A stretch of DNA of 64,000 bases, taken from positions 278,428 through 342,427 of the forward strand of contig NZ_JAMXMY010000006.1 in NCBI RefSeq assembly GCF_024055795.1. Direction: 5' to 3'. The translations under genes were made by a program, and so were the position numbers. The notes beneath the pieces were generated by a model that worked only from the letters and a program-made list of their open reading frames with translations, searched no databases and was not told the origin of the DNA. Positions 21,412 to 29,919 of this stretch are shown piece by piece; positions within the stretch are counted from its first letter, which is position 1; each line of letters opens with the position of its first letter. The stretch comes from Actinoallomurus purpureus. Lineage in GTDB: Bacteria; Actinomycetota; Actinomycetes; Streptosporangiales; Streptosporangiaceae.

Positions 21412-21849
21412 GTGGGCGAGTACCTGGCTTGGGACATCGGCGGGGTGCTCGTCGTCATTCTGGTGGCGGTGCTCGCCACGTTCGCCCTGCTGTCGGTGCG
21501 GCGTTGGCTACTCGAACGCCGCGGCGGCACGGTCGAATGTAGCCTTCGTGACCCTCACGGCCGTGGCGTATGGCGGCTCGGCATCGGTCGTTACAACGGT
21601 GACGAGCTGCTCTGGTTCGCGATTTTCGGCGTTCGGCTGAGGCCCCGGCGGGTGGTACACCGCCGGGGCCTCGTCGTTTCCGGCCGCCGCAAGCCGGAGG
21701 GCGAGGAGGAGGCCGCGCTCCAGCCGGACGTCGGCATCGTCGAACTCCAGGATGGCAGCGGCACCGTGGAGCTGGCGATGAGCGGATCGGCGCTGACCGG
21801 CTTCCTCGCCTGGATGGAGGCGGCCCCGCCGGGGTCGCCCATCACCTGA
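21412..21849 (+). CDS. DUF2550 membrane-anchored protein
   Basis: A 145-residue protein with one N-terminal membrane helix (about 8-28) and a cytoplasmic beta domain (WRLGIGRYNGDELLWF, ending AMSGSALTGFLAWMEAAPP). This is the DUF2550 family, which follows atpC in mycobacteria and streptomycetes and has no known function. GTG 21412 follows a G-rich stretch. A strong hairpin lies inside the gene (21639-21672), so ATP operon transcription may be attenuated here. Confidence 0.88.
   Translation: MGEYLAWDIGGVLVVILVAVLATFALLSVRRWLLERRGGTVECSLRDPHGRGVWRLGIGRYNGDELLWFAIFGVRLRPRRVVHRRGLVVSGRRKPEGEEEAALQPDVGIVELQDGSGTVELAMSGSALTGFLAWMEAAPPGSPIT
21639..21672 (+). terminator. Terminator-like hairpin inside DUF2550 gene
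   Basis: GAGGCCCCGGCGG pairs perfectly with CCGCCGGGGCCTC around an 8-base loop, followed by GTCGTTT. The coding frame runs through it intact. Confidence 0.5.
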
Positions 21850-21882
21850 CGAGGGCGCGCCTGAGATCCGTCCGCGATCGGG

Positions 21883-22476
21883 TCAGCGTTCGCCGCCCGG
21901 CTTCCACAGCACGTCGCCGTGGTCGGCGTTGGCCTTGCGGGCGAGGATGAACAGCAGGTCGGACAGCCGGTTGAGGTACTGCGCGGTCAGCGGGTTCATG
22001 TCCTCGTGCGCCGACAGGGCCGTCCACGCCGAGCGCTCGGCGCGCCGGACGACCGTACGGGCGACGTGGAGGAGGGCGGCGCCGGGAGTGCCGCCGGGAA
22101 GCACGAAGCTGCGCAGTTTCGGCAGATCGGCGTTGTGCTCGTCGCAGGCGTGCTCCAGCAGGGTGACGTAGTCCTCGGTGACCCGCAGCGGCGGGAACTC
22201 CGGCTCGGCGACGACCGGCACGCACAGGTCCGCGCCGACATCGAACAGGTCGTTCTGCACCCGGATGAGCAGCGTCGCGATGTCCTCGGGCAGGCCGCCC
22301 ATGGCGAGGGCGACGCCGATCGCGCTGTTCGCCTCGTCGACGTCCGCGTACGCCACGAGCCGCGGATCGGTCTTGGCGGTGCGGCTCATGTCGCCGAGGC
22401 TGGTCGTGCCGTCGTCGCCGGTCCGCGTGTAGATCTTCGACAGGACGACGGGCTGGTCATCACGCTTCTTGGCCAT
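21883..22476 (-). CDS. PduO-type cob(I)alamin adenosyltransferase
   Basis: A 197-residue enzyme that transfers adenosyl from ATP to cob(I)alamin, making the cofactor of methylmalonyl-CoA mutase. The ATP-binding N-terminus reads YTRTGDDGTTSLGD (about 16-29). VQNDLFDVGADL and the C-terminal RRAERSAWTAL and YLNRLSDLLFILAR follow. It is convergent with DUF2550, as in mycobacteria. Its product would serve the pathway represented at 61052-63745 by epimerase and MeaB. Confidence 0.93.
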   Translation of the reverse strand: MAKKRDDQPVVLSKIYTRTGDDGTTSLGDMSRTAKTDPRLVAYADVDEANSAIGVALAMGGLPEDIATLLIRVQNDLFDVGADLCVPVVAEPEFPPLRVTEDYVTLLEHACDEHNADLPKLRSFVLPGGTPGAALLHVARTVVRRAERSAWTALSAHEDMNPLTAQYLNRLSDLLFILARKANADHGDVLWKPGGER

Positions 22477-22618
22477 GCCGTAACCCTAACGAGAGACGGT
22501 CCCCGCGCCTGCGCCCGATGACGCCGTCGGCCGCGAGGAGCCAGGCGTATCGATCATGAATGCCCCCGCAGCGATAGGGTCGCTTCCCCCATTGAACGCG
22601 ACAAAAGGTGCATATCGA

Positions 22619-23614
22619 ATGAAGCGCAGGGTAGTCCTCGCCGGATGTGGCGTGCTCCTCGCCGCGACGGCCGCCGTCGCGGCCGGCGGGCCGAGCCCGG
22701 CCCGGGGTACCGCCGTGACGGACTCGGCGCCGGCGGCGTTCGCGAACAGGTTCGAGCTGAAGGGGTCCTGGGCGCTGCTGTTCCGGAACAAACGGCTGGC
22801 CGGCTCCCGGGCGGCGCAGTCATTCGCGTTCGACAACGCTCATCGGCGTATCTATGTCGCCGAGCTCGGCCCGGGCGCGACATCCGGCGGCAACCTTTAC
22901 ATCACCCAGCTGAACTGGTCCGGCACCCGGCTCGGGCACATGACGCTCAAGGGATTCGGCCACGGAGTGTCGATCGGCCTGGAGGTGATGGGCTCCACGC
23001 CGTACCTGTGGACCGAGGTGGACGTCGATCCGAAGAAGGGACGCGGCCGCCGCATCGCCCGCTTCAAGTACGCCGCCGGCAGGACGCTGACCAGCACCTC
23101 ATCCGCGCTGAAGAAGTTCGACCTCGTGCCGGGGGCGACGGCGGAGACGGTGTCGATCGACCAGACCTACAAGCGGATCGTTCTCCGGTACTTCAAGGGG
23201 ACGAGCAAGCACTACGCGACGTACGACCTGGCGGCCTTCCAGAAGAAGCACGTCTTCACGAAGGTCTACGCGGACATCAAGGAGCCCTCATGGATGAGCA
23301 CTCCGTCCTTCCAGGGCTACACGACGTACGACCGTCATCTCTACATGGTCCAGGGCACCGCGTACGGGACCGACAACGCTCGCTCGGGAAAGGGCGACAC
23401 CATGCTCACCTCGGTGGACCTCGCCACCGGTCGGGTCGAACAGCGGCAGGTGCGGACCACGGCGGGCTCGTCCCTGTACACGCGTGAGCCGGAGGGACTG
23501 GCGATCCAGGTGGTGAACGGAGCACCACGGCTCTGCATCGGCTTCGCCACCACGGCGACGGCGACCAGTACGACTCGGCTCTTCACCGTCTACGACACGA
23601 GCAAGCGGGTGTGA
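22619..23614 (+). CDS. Secreted TagC/P68-RBP-like beta-propeller protein
   Basis: A 331-residue protein. I choose ATG 22619 (MKRRVVLAGCGVLLAATAAV), which gives a clean signal peptide; the frame is open to 22556 without a ribosome site. The body matches the propeller seen in teichoic acid protein TagC and phage P68 receptor-binding proteins: AQSFAFDNAHRRIYVAE, LYITQLNWSGTRLGHMTLKG, FGHGVSIGLEV and YLWTEVD. Databases often label such proteins as baseplate or TagC proteins, but nothing here indicates a phage. Likely an extracellular glycopolymer-binding protein. Confidence 0.72.
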   Translation: MKRRVVLAGCGVLLAATAAVAAGGPSPARGTAVTDSAPAAFANRFELKGSWALLFRNKRLAGSRAAQSFAFDNAHRRIYVAELGPGATSGGNLYITQLNWSGTRLGHMTLKGFGHGVSIGLEVMGSTPYLWTEVDVDPKKGRGRRIARFKYAAGRTLTSTSSALKKFDLVPGATAETVSIDQTYKRIVLRYFKGTSKHYATYDLAAFQKKHVFTKVYADIKEPSWMSTPSFQGYTTYDRHLYMVQGTAYGTDNARSGKGDTMLTSVDLATGRVEQRQVRTTAGSSLYTREPEGLAIQVVNGAPRLCIGFATTATATSTTRLFTVYDTSKRV

Positions 23615-23676
23615 GGCCCGCCGCCTACCTCGGCGGCGGGCCTCACACCCGTGACCACGCCCGGCGTGGTCACGGG
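23611..23676. terminator. Two back-to-back terminator hairpins
   Basis: GTGAGGCCCGCCGCC with its complement (stems 23611-23625/23632-23646) is followed by CCCGTGACCACG with its complement (23648-23659/23665-23676). They separate convergent genes; the first begins within the last bases of the propeller gene. Confidence 0.85.
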
Positions 23677-23686
23677 GTGTGTGGGG

Positions 23687-25183
23687 TCAGCGAAGGTCGC
23701 GGCCCACGGGGGTGTGGGCACGGGCCTTGGCGGCCTTGGGAGCCGCGACGCGTCCGCCGTTGACCGGCAGGGTGCTGCCCGCGAACACCTGCGCGGCGTG
23801 CGCGGCACCGTCCGCGAGCTGGTCGAGGATGGTGCTGTTGTTGTTGGCGTACGTGTCGCAAGCCAAGTGGTAGCAGGGGTCGTACGCCTTGCCCGCCTCA
23901 CCGCCGTAGATCTTCGCCTCGGCCTCGGTCTTCAGCTTCTCCGCGCCGGAGTCGAGGCCGCCGGCCGGGATGCCGTTCTCGATGAACGGCCCGTAGTCGG
24001 AGCGCCCGTTGAACTCGCTCGGCGAGGTCGCCAGCTTCCGCGTGCCGTAGTAGTCGAGGAAGACCTTCTCGATCGCGCCGGAGCCGGCGGGCGGGTTGGT
24101 GCCCGCGCCCTCCGAGTCGTCGCCGTCGTACACGCCGCGCACGCCGTTGGGCGAGCCGAGCATGTCGAAGTTGAGGTTGAGGGCGATCCTGGACTTCTGG
24201 GCGGCCGTCAGGTGCTCGACGTAGTACTCCGAGCCGAGCAGGCCCTCCTCCTCGGCACCCCAGAACGCGAATCGCACCTTGTTCTTGATGCCCTTGCCGA
24301 GCTTGTCGATCTGCTCGGCGATGGTGAGGACCGTGGCGGTGCCGCTGCCGTTGTCGTTGATGCCGGGGCCGGCCGTGACGCTGTCGAGGTGCGCGCCGAG
24401 GACGACGACGTTGTCGGCGCGGCCGCGCCTGGTCTCGGCGAGGACGTTGTGCGCGGTGCGCTTCTCGCTGAACGTGTCGGTCTTGATGTGCAGCTTCAGC
24501 GTTCCGGACGCCGAATCCTTCACCAGGTCGGTACCGAGCTGGTAGGTCGGGCCGATCACCGGGATCTTCCACGGCGTGCTGGCGGTGCCCTGCACCGGGC
24601 CCATGCGCTCGGGCGACGCGCCGTCGTTGTAGATCGCGATGGCGGCGGCGCCGGCGGTCTGGGCGTTGCCGGCCTTCACCGAGAAGTTGCAACCGCCGCG
24701 CTTGACCAGGGCGATGTTCCCCTTCGGGAAGCCGGCGAAGTCGTCGGCCTCGCAGCCGCTGCCCACGCCGGCGCCCGCCGCGTCGACCGCCGTGGCGACG
24801 GCGGTGACGTCACCGGAGCCGGAGAAGTCCAGGGTCGCGTAGTCGGTGCCGTAGACGTACGAGGGGCCGCCCGGCCGGTCGAGGACCGCGGGCGTCTTCT
24901 CCTTGTAGTAGTCGAAGGGGAAGTCCTGCACCGTCGGGCGGTAGCCGGCCTTCTTCAGCTGCTTGACGACGTACTTCGTGGAGATCTCGAAGCCGGATTC
25001 GCCCGCCGCGCGGGTGCCGCCGTTGTAGGTGGCGATCGTCTGGAGGTCTTTCTGATGCCGGCGGATGTCCTTGAGCTTCACCAGCTTGTCGAGGCGCGGC
25101 CGTGCGGCCGCGTCAGCGGGGGCCGCCGCCCCGATGGAGGCGGCGGCCAGGCCGATGAGGGTACTGATGGCCAGTTTGCGCAA
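23687..25183 (-). CDS. Secreted M28-family aminopeptidase with PA domain
   Basis: A 498-residue exported zinc peptidase. I choose TTG 25183 behind AAGGGG; the ATG at 25258 lacks a ribosome site and places 25 polar residues before the signal peptide. A protease-associated domain spans roughly 130-230. The M28 domain shows co-catalytic zinc ligands: His-x-Asp in GAHLDS and the Asp in GINDNGSG (near 265-280), Glu-Glu in WGAEEEGLLGS (near 310), Asp in NFDMLGS (near 338) and His in CYHLACDT (near 437). This is the layout of Streptomyces griseus aminopeptidase S. It would trim N-terminal residues from peptides outside the cell. Confidence 0.9.
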   Translation of the reverse strand: MRKLAISTLIGLAAASIGAAAPADAAARPRLDKLVKLKDIRRHQKDLQTIATYNGGTRAAGESGFEISTKYVVKQLKKAGYRPTVQDFPFDYYKEKTPAVLDRPGGPSYVYGTDYATLDFSGSGDVTAVATAVDAAGAGVGSGCEADDFAGFPKGNIALVKRGGCNFSVKAGNAQTAGAAAIAIYNDGASPERMGPVQGTASTPWKIPVIGPTYQLGTDLVKDSASGTLKLHIKTDTFSEKRTAHNVLAETRRGRADNVVVLGAHLDSVTAGPGINDNGSGTATVLTIAEQIDKLGKGIKNKVRFAFWGAEEEGLLGSEYYVEHLTAAQKSRIALNLNFDMLGSPNGVRGVYDGDDSEGAGTNPPAGSGAIEKVFLDYYGTRKLATSPSEFNGRSDYGPFIENGIPAGGLDSGAEKLKTEAEAKIYGGEAGKAYDPCYHLACDTYANNNSTILDQLADGAAHAAQVFAGSTLPVNGGRVAAPKAAKARAHTPVGRDLR

Positions 25184-25375
25184 TGAGGGCCCCTTGAAAC
25201 GGTAAAAGGGAGGTAATGCGCAAATCGTGACATCGCCGGGAGTCTCGCCGCCAGACATGAGACCGACTCGTTGCGGAAGATCGGAACGGTTCGCCAGAAC
25301 GTGATTCGGTGCACTGTCCGGAATCGTCCGTGATCGATAGTGTTTCGCGCAGGCTCACAAGGCGTGGAGGCGGCC

Positions 25376-26962
25376 GTGTACGACTTCGTCATCGTCGGTG
25401 CCGGCAGCGCGGGCTGCGTGCTCGCCGAGCGGCTCAGTGCGGACCCGGGGACGAAGGTCCTGCTCCTGGAGGCCGGACCGCCCGATGACGCCCCCGAGAT
25501 CCACATTCCGGCGGGGATCTCGGCGCTGTTCAAGAGCCAGTACGACTGGGACTACACGACCACCCCGCAACCCGGCGCGGGAGACCGCACGGTCTACTGG
25601 CCGCGCGGCCGGACCCTGGGCGGCAGCTCGTCGACCAACGCGATGATCTACATCAGGGGTCACCGGCACGACTTCGACACCTGGCGCGACGAGTACGGCT
25701 GCAAGGGCTGGGGCTACGCCGACCTGCTGCCCTACTTCCTGCGCGCGGAGGACCAGCAGCGCGGCGCGTCGGACTACCACGGCATCGACGGGCCGCTCCG
25801 CGTCGAGGACCTGCGCTACAAGCATCCGCTCACCCGTGCCTGGGTCGAGTCGGCGACGGCCTTCGGCCTGCCCGCCAACAACGACTTCAACGGCGCCGAG
25901 CAGGACGGGGTCGGGTTCTACCAGGTGACGCAGCGGCGGGGCCGCCGGTGGTCGACGGCCGACGCCTACCTGGCGCGAGCGGCGGAGCGCCCGAACCTGA
26001 CGGTGGCGACCGACGCGCTGGTCACCCGGGTGGTCATCGAGAACGGCCGGGCCACCGGCGTCGCGTACGTGCGCGGCGGGGCGGAGCAGCGGGCCGTCGC
26101 CCGGCGCGAGGTCATCCTGTCCGGCGGAGCGGTCAACTCACCGCAGGTCCTCATGCTGTCCGGCGTGGGGCCCGCCGACCACCTGCGCTCGCTCGGCATC
26201 GACGTGGTCGTGGACCTGCCCGCCGTGGGAACCGGGCTGCAGGATCACCCGATGGTGCCCGTCATGTGGCACACGCCGGGCAAGAAGGCGCTCTGGGAGG
26301 GCGTCAACACGCGCAGCCTCCTGCTGTACCAGGCCCTGGGGCGCGGACCGTACGCCTCGAACGTCGCCGAGGCCGGCGGCTTCGTACGGACCCGTCCCGA
26401 CCTGCCGGCGCCGGACCTGCAGTACCACGTGCTGCCGACGCCGTACCTCGACCAGGGCCTGACCGACCCGAACAAGCGGATCATCTCGGTGTTCGCCACC
26501 ACCGTGGCCGTGGCCGGTCGCGGCAGCGTGACCCTGCGGTCCGCCGACCCGCGCTGGAAGCCCCTGATCGACCCGGACTACCTGGGTGACGCGGCGGATC
26601 TCGACGTGCTCCTCGCGGGCGTCCGCCAGGCCCGGGAGATCGCGGCGACCGGCCCGCTGGCCCGGATCGTCGGCGGGGAGTACGCCCCCGGCGAGGACGT
26701 CGAGGACCTCGCCGAGTGGGTCCGGGGGCAGGTCGTGACGCTCTACCACCCCACCAGCACGTGCGCGATGGGCGGGGCCGATGACGCGGTCTGCGACCCC
26801 GAACTACGGGTGCGCGGCGTGGACGGCCTGCGCGTCGTCGACGCGTCGGTGATGCCGGCGGTGCCCCGGGGCAACACGAACGCCCCGACGATCGCGATCG
26901 CCGAGCGGGCCGCCGACCTGATCGCCGGCGGCACGCTGCTGCCTCCGGTCGAATTCGCCTGA
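25376..26962 (+). CDS. GMC-family FAD-dependent oxidoreductase
   Basis: A 528-residue choline-dehydrogenase-like flavoenzyme. GTG 25376 follows GGAGG at 25366-25370 and immediately gives YDFVIVGAGSAGCVLAERL, the FAD-binding motif. Other GMC marks are PRGRTLGGSSSTNAMIYIRG (about 79-98), SGGAVNSPQVLMLSGVGPA (about 250), the catalytic His in HPTSTCAMGG and the C-terminal GNTNAPTIAIAERAADLI. The family oxidises alcohols to aldehydes; the substrate cannot be read from the sequence. It stands alone, divergent from the M28 gene. Confidence 0.92.
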   Translation: MYDFVIVGAGSAGCVLAERLSADPGTKVLLLEAGPPDDAPEIHIPAGISALFKSQYDWDYTTTPQPGAGDRTVYWPRGRTLGGSSSTNAMIYIRGHRHDFDTWRDEYGCKGWGYADLLPYFLRAEDQQRGASDYHGIDGPLRVEDLRYKHPLTRAWVESATAFGLPANNDFNGAEQDGVGFYQVTQRRGRRWSTADAYLARAAERPNLTVATDALVTRVVIENGRATGVAYVRGGAEQRAVARREVILSGGAVNSPQVLMLSGVGPADHLRSLGIDVVVDLPAVGTGLQDHPMVPVMWHTPGKKALWEGVNTRSLLLYQALGRGPYASNVAEAGGFVRTRPDLPAPDLQYHVLPTPYLDQGLTDPNKRIISVFATTVAVAGRGSVTLRSADPRWKPLIDPDYLGDAADLDVLLAGVRQAREIAATGPLARIVGGEYAPGEDVEDLAEWVRGQVVTLYHPTSTCAMGGADDAVCDPELRVRGVDGLRVVDASVMPAVPRGNTNAPTIAIAERAADLIAGGTLLPPVEFA

Positions 26963-27079
26963 CCGTAGACCGGAGATCGTGGTCTCGCGGCCCTGGGAGC
27001 TGTGCGCCCGCGTTGAGCCCCGCCCGGATGGAGGGCGCCTGTACGGGCGGGGCCCAGCGGGGGCGCACAGATCCGGCAG

Positions 27080-27104
27080 GGGCGCCCCGATCCGTGGGGC
27101 GCCC
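27080..27104. terminator. Terminator between GMC gene and small ORF
   Basis: GGGCGCCCC and GGGGCGCCC make a 9-bp stem with a GATCCGT loop, lying between the convergent stops at 26962 and 27118. Confidence 0.7.
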
Positions 27105-27117
27105 GGATCCGGCGGGG

Positions 27118-27228
27118 TCACCGCGTACGACGACGCAGAAGGCGGCGGGGCTGGTTCTCCTCCCGCGCCTGGACGCGCAGCTCGCGGACGCGCTCGTCCA
27201 TGAGGGCCTTGACGATGTCCGGATGCAT
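27118..27228 (-). CDS. 36-residue basic helical protein
   Basis: ATG 27228 lies behind AAGGAG at good spacing and encodes MHPDIVKALMDERVRELRVQ followed by a basic ARG/ARG-rich tail (RRLLRRRTR). The N-terminal 25 residues should form an amphipathic helix. Short proteins opening with MHP and a similar helix are common in actinomycetes and unassigned. The clear ribosome site and downstream hairpin support a real gene. Confidence 0.6.
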   Translation of the reverse strand: MHPDIVKALMDERVRELRVQAREENQPRRLLRRRTR

Positions 27229-27646
27229 CTTCGTGCTCCTTGCGGTGCGAGCCGGTCGATCCGGCCTCGCACTCATAAGGTTCGTTCTAAGGCGGGGTCC
27301 GGGGCATCGGAACAATGCCTCATCCTTCGGCCGCCCGGGGTCTAAGCACCCCTCCGACGCGCGTACGCCGCCTAAGGCCGCCTCAGGCCACCCGGGTGCG
27401 GGGGACGCGGCGGCGGTTAGAGATGTCCCAGAGCTTCGGTCCGTTGACGTCGGCGTCCTCCAGAGGGGCGGCGCCCACGCCGCGGCGGCCGAGGTGACAC
27501 GCTGATCCCAATCGACACGTGAGCGGCGCGCGTCGTCTGGACTGAGGAGCGCAGGGAGCGAAGCGACCGGAGCGACGAGGGAAGACGGCGCATTGGGCGC
27601 CGCGAACCGCGCTCGCGAAGCGAGCGCAATTCAACATGGAGGACAC
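27229..27646. promoter_or_regulatory. Divergent upstream region of small ORF and rspB-like gene
   Basis: No gene is supported in these about 420 bases. The right part carries short repeated GAGCG/GAAGCGA motifs (about 27545-27585) and a perfect stem-loop, GCGCTCGC-GAA-GCGAGCGC, at 27609-27627. That hairpin is 10 bases before the GGAGG of the next gene. Confidence 0.5.
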
Positions 27647-28633
27647 ATGGCCACACTTCCGGCGTTGATCTGGCGGGGTGGGAGCGAGGCGGCCGTCGTC
27701 GACGTGCCGCGTCCGGCGGCGCGCGAGGGCTGGTCACGGGTCCGCGTCGGGTACGCCGGGCTGTGCGGCAGCGACCTGCACATCCTGGCCGGTGAGCACA
27801 TCCGGGCGCAGCCGGGCATCGTGATCGGGCACGAGTTCGCCGGCACGCTCGACGAACCGGCCGCCGGGCTGGAGGCGGGCACGCCCGTGTTCGTCAATCC
27901 GATGGTGCACTGCGGCGTCTGCGACGCCTGTACGCGCGGCCGGGTGAACATCTGCCAGTCCCTCACGTCGGTCGGCATCGACTACCCCGGAGCCGCCTGC
28001 CCCGAGGTCGTGGTGCCCGACTACGGGCTGTACCCGCTGCCGCCCGGGATGCCGCTCGCCGACGCCGCACTGGTGGAGCCCCTCGCCGTCGGCGTACGGG
28101 CCGTCCGGCGTGGTGAGGTGCGTCTCGGTGACCGCGTGCACGTCATCGGGGCGGGGCCGATCGGCTGCATCGTCGGCCTGCTGGCCAGGATGGCCGGGGC
28201 CGTCGAGGTGACCGTGTCCGAGCCGTCGGCGTTCCGGCGGGAGCAGGCGGCGGCGCTCGGCCTGACCGTCGTGGACGGCGGCGCCACCCCGACGGCCGAC
28301 GTCGTCTTCGACGCGACCGGGCACCCGGCGGCGGCACCCGAGATCACGTCATGGGCGCGGCCGGGCGGGCGCATCGTCCTCGTCGGGGCGTACCCGCCGG
28401 CGCCGCAGCGGACGGCCCTACTGTCGATCATGTTCGCCGAGCTCACCCTCGTCGGCACGCGGATCTACACCCGCCCGGACATCCTGGCCGCGATCGAGCT
28501 GATCGCGACCGGCCGCGTCGACGTCTCCCGTTTCGTGACCGAGGTCGTGCCGCTGCGCGACGCCGCGAAGGCGGTCGAGCGGCTGCGGGCGGGGACCGCG
28601 ATGAAGCTGCTGGTCGCCCCGGAGGGCACATGA
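27647..28633 (+). CDS. Zinc-dependent MDR alcohol dehydrogenase, RspB-like
   Basis: A 328-residue medium-chain dehydrogenase. ATG 27647 sits 4 bases after GGAGG. Catalytic zinc site: Cys in GLCGSDLH and His-Glu in GHEFAGTL. The structural zinc cluster is present but trimmed ([16 protein letters not shown]). The NAD-binding motif is [10 protein letters not shown]. Its stop overlaps the start of an RspA/ManD-type dehydratase (ATGA), the same gene pair as E. coli rspA-rspB but in reverse order. Likely oxidises a polyol or sugar-acid hydroxyl in the same pathway; the substrate is unknown. Confidence 0.85.
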   Translation: MATLPALIWRGGSEAAVVDVPRPAAREGWSRVRVGYAGLCGSDLHILAGEHIRAQPGIVIGHEFAGTLDEPAAGLEAGTPVFVNPMVHCGVCDACTRGRVNICQSLTSVGIDYPGAACPEVVVPDYGLYPLPPGMPLADAALVEPLAVGVRAVRRGEVRLGDRVHVIGAGPIGCIVGLLARMAGAVEVTVSEPSAFRREQAAALGLTVVDGGATPTADVVFDATGHPAAAPEITSWARPGGRIVLVGAYPPAPQRTALLSIMFAELTLVGTRIYTRPDILAAIELIATGRVDVSRFVTEVVPLRDAAKAVERLRAGTAMKLLVAPEGT

Positions 28634-29838
28634 AGATCACTGACGCCGCGGTCATCGTCACCGCGCCGGGACGCAACTACGTCACCCTCAGACTGACGAC
28701 CGACGACGGCATCGTCGGGTACGGCGACGCGACCCTGAACGGACGCGAGCTGGCCGTCGCCGCCTACCTGAGCGAGCACGTGCTGCCGCTGCTGGCCGGC
28801 CGCGACGCCTCCCGGATCGGCGACACCTGGCAGTACCTCTACAAGGGCGCGTACTGGCGGCGCGGCCCGGTCACGATGACCGCGATCTCAGCGGTCGACC
28901 AGGCACTGTGGGACATCAAGGGCAAGGCCGCGGGCCTGCCGGTGTACCAGCTGCTCGGCGGCAGGGCACGGGAGGCGCTCACCGTGTACGGGCACGCCAG
29001 CGGCGTCGACGTCGACGACCTCCTCGCCGACGTCGCGCGGCACCTCGAGCTCGGCTACACCGCCGTTCGCGTGCAGGCCAAGATCCCCGGGATGGACTCC
29101 ACGTACGGGATGCACACCGGCTCGCAGATCTACGAGCCCGCGTCCGGCGCGCTGCCCCGGGAGGAGACCTGGAACACCGCCGCGTACCTCGACTTCGTCC
29201 CGACCCTGATGAAGCGGGTCCGCGAGGAGTTCGGATACGGCTTCCACCTGCTGCACGACGCGCATCACCGGCTGACCCCGATCGAGGCGGCCCGGCTCGG
29301 CGGCGCGCTGGAGCCGTACCGCATGTTCTGGCTGGAGGACGCCACCCCGGCCGAGGACCAGGAGGCGTTCCGCCTCATCCGCTCGCACACGGTCACGCCG
29401 CTGGCGGTCGGCGAGGTCTTCAACACCATCTGGGACTGCCGGCAGCTGATCACCGAACGGCTCATCGACTACATCCGGACGTCCGTCGCGCACGCGGGCG
29501 GCATCTCCCACGTACGCCGGATCATGGACCTGGCCGACCTGTACGGCGTCCGCTCCGGCTCACACGGCCCGGGCGACGTCTCACCGGTCGGCCTGGCCGC
29601 CAACCTGCATCTCGACCTGGCCATCCCGAACTTCGGGATCCAGGAGTACATGGGCCACCGCGACCCGGCCGGCGAGGTCTTCGACTGGGGCTACCGGTAC
29701 GAGAGCGGGATGCTGTGGCTGTCGGACCGGCCGGGGCTCGGCGTCGAGGTCGACGAGGAGGCCGCGCGGCGATACCCCTACGACCCGAAGTACCTGCCGG
29801 TCGCGCGGCTGCCGGACGGCGGCATGCACGACTGGTGA
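28630..29838 (+). CDS. Mannonate dehydratase family protein (RspA/ManD-like)
   Basis: A 402-residue enolase-superfamily enzyme starting at ATG 28630, overlapping the previous stop by four bases. The N-terminal capping domain ([20 protein letters not shown]) precedes a barrel with [48 protein letters not shown] and [16 protein letters not shown], all typical of the ManD/RspA group. Members dehydrate D-mannonate or D-gluconate to 2-keto-3-deoxy acids, though many are poorly active. Coupling with the dehydrogenase points to sugar-acid or polyol breakdown. Confidence 0.88.
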   Translation: MKITDAAVIVTAPGRNYVTLRLTTDDGIVGYGDATLNGRELAVAAYLSEHVLPLLAGRDASRIGDTWQYLYKGAYWRRGPVTMTAISAVDQALWDIKGKAAGLPVYQLLGGRAREALTVYGHASGVDVDDLLADVARHLELGYTAVRVQAKIPGMDSTYGMHTGSQIYEPASGALPREETWNTAAYLDFVPTLMKRVREEFGYGFHLLHDAHHRLTPIEAARLGGALEPYRMFWLEDATPAEDQEAFRLIRSHTVTPLAVGEVFNTIWDCRQLITERLIDYIRTSVAHAGGISHVRRIMDLADLYGVRSGSHGPGDVSPVGLAANLHLDLAIPNFGIQEYMGHRDPAGEVFDWGYRYESGMLWLSDRPGLGVEVDEEAARRYPYDPKYLPVARLPDGGMHDW

Positions 29839-29843
29839 GCGGC

Positions 29844-29871
29844 GCGCGGGAGCGGCCGGCCGCTCCCGCGC
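29844..29871. terminator. Perfect 28-base palindromic terminator
   Basis: GCGCGGGAGCGGCC runs directly into its complement, giving a self-complementary 28-mer six bases past the rspA stop. The aldehyde dehydrogenase gene converges on it. Confidence 0.75.
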
Positions 29872-29919
29872 CCCGGTCAGCGGTAGCGCCGGCGCGGTGC
29901 CGGCCGCACGCGCGCTTGG

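Noticed and set aside
22619..23614. Prophage origin for the TagC/P68-RBP-like gene
   Set aside because: It has a signal peptide and stands alone; no capsid, tail, integrase or lysis gene is in the window.
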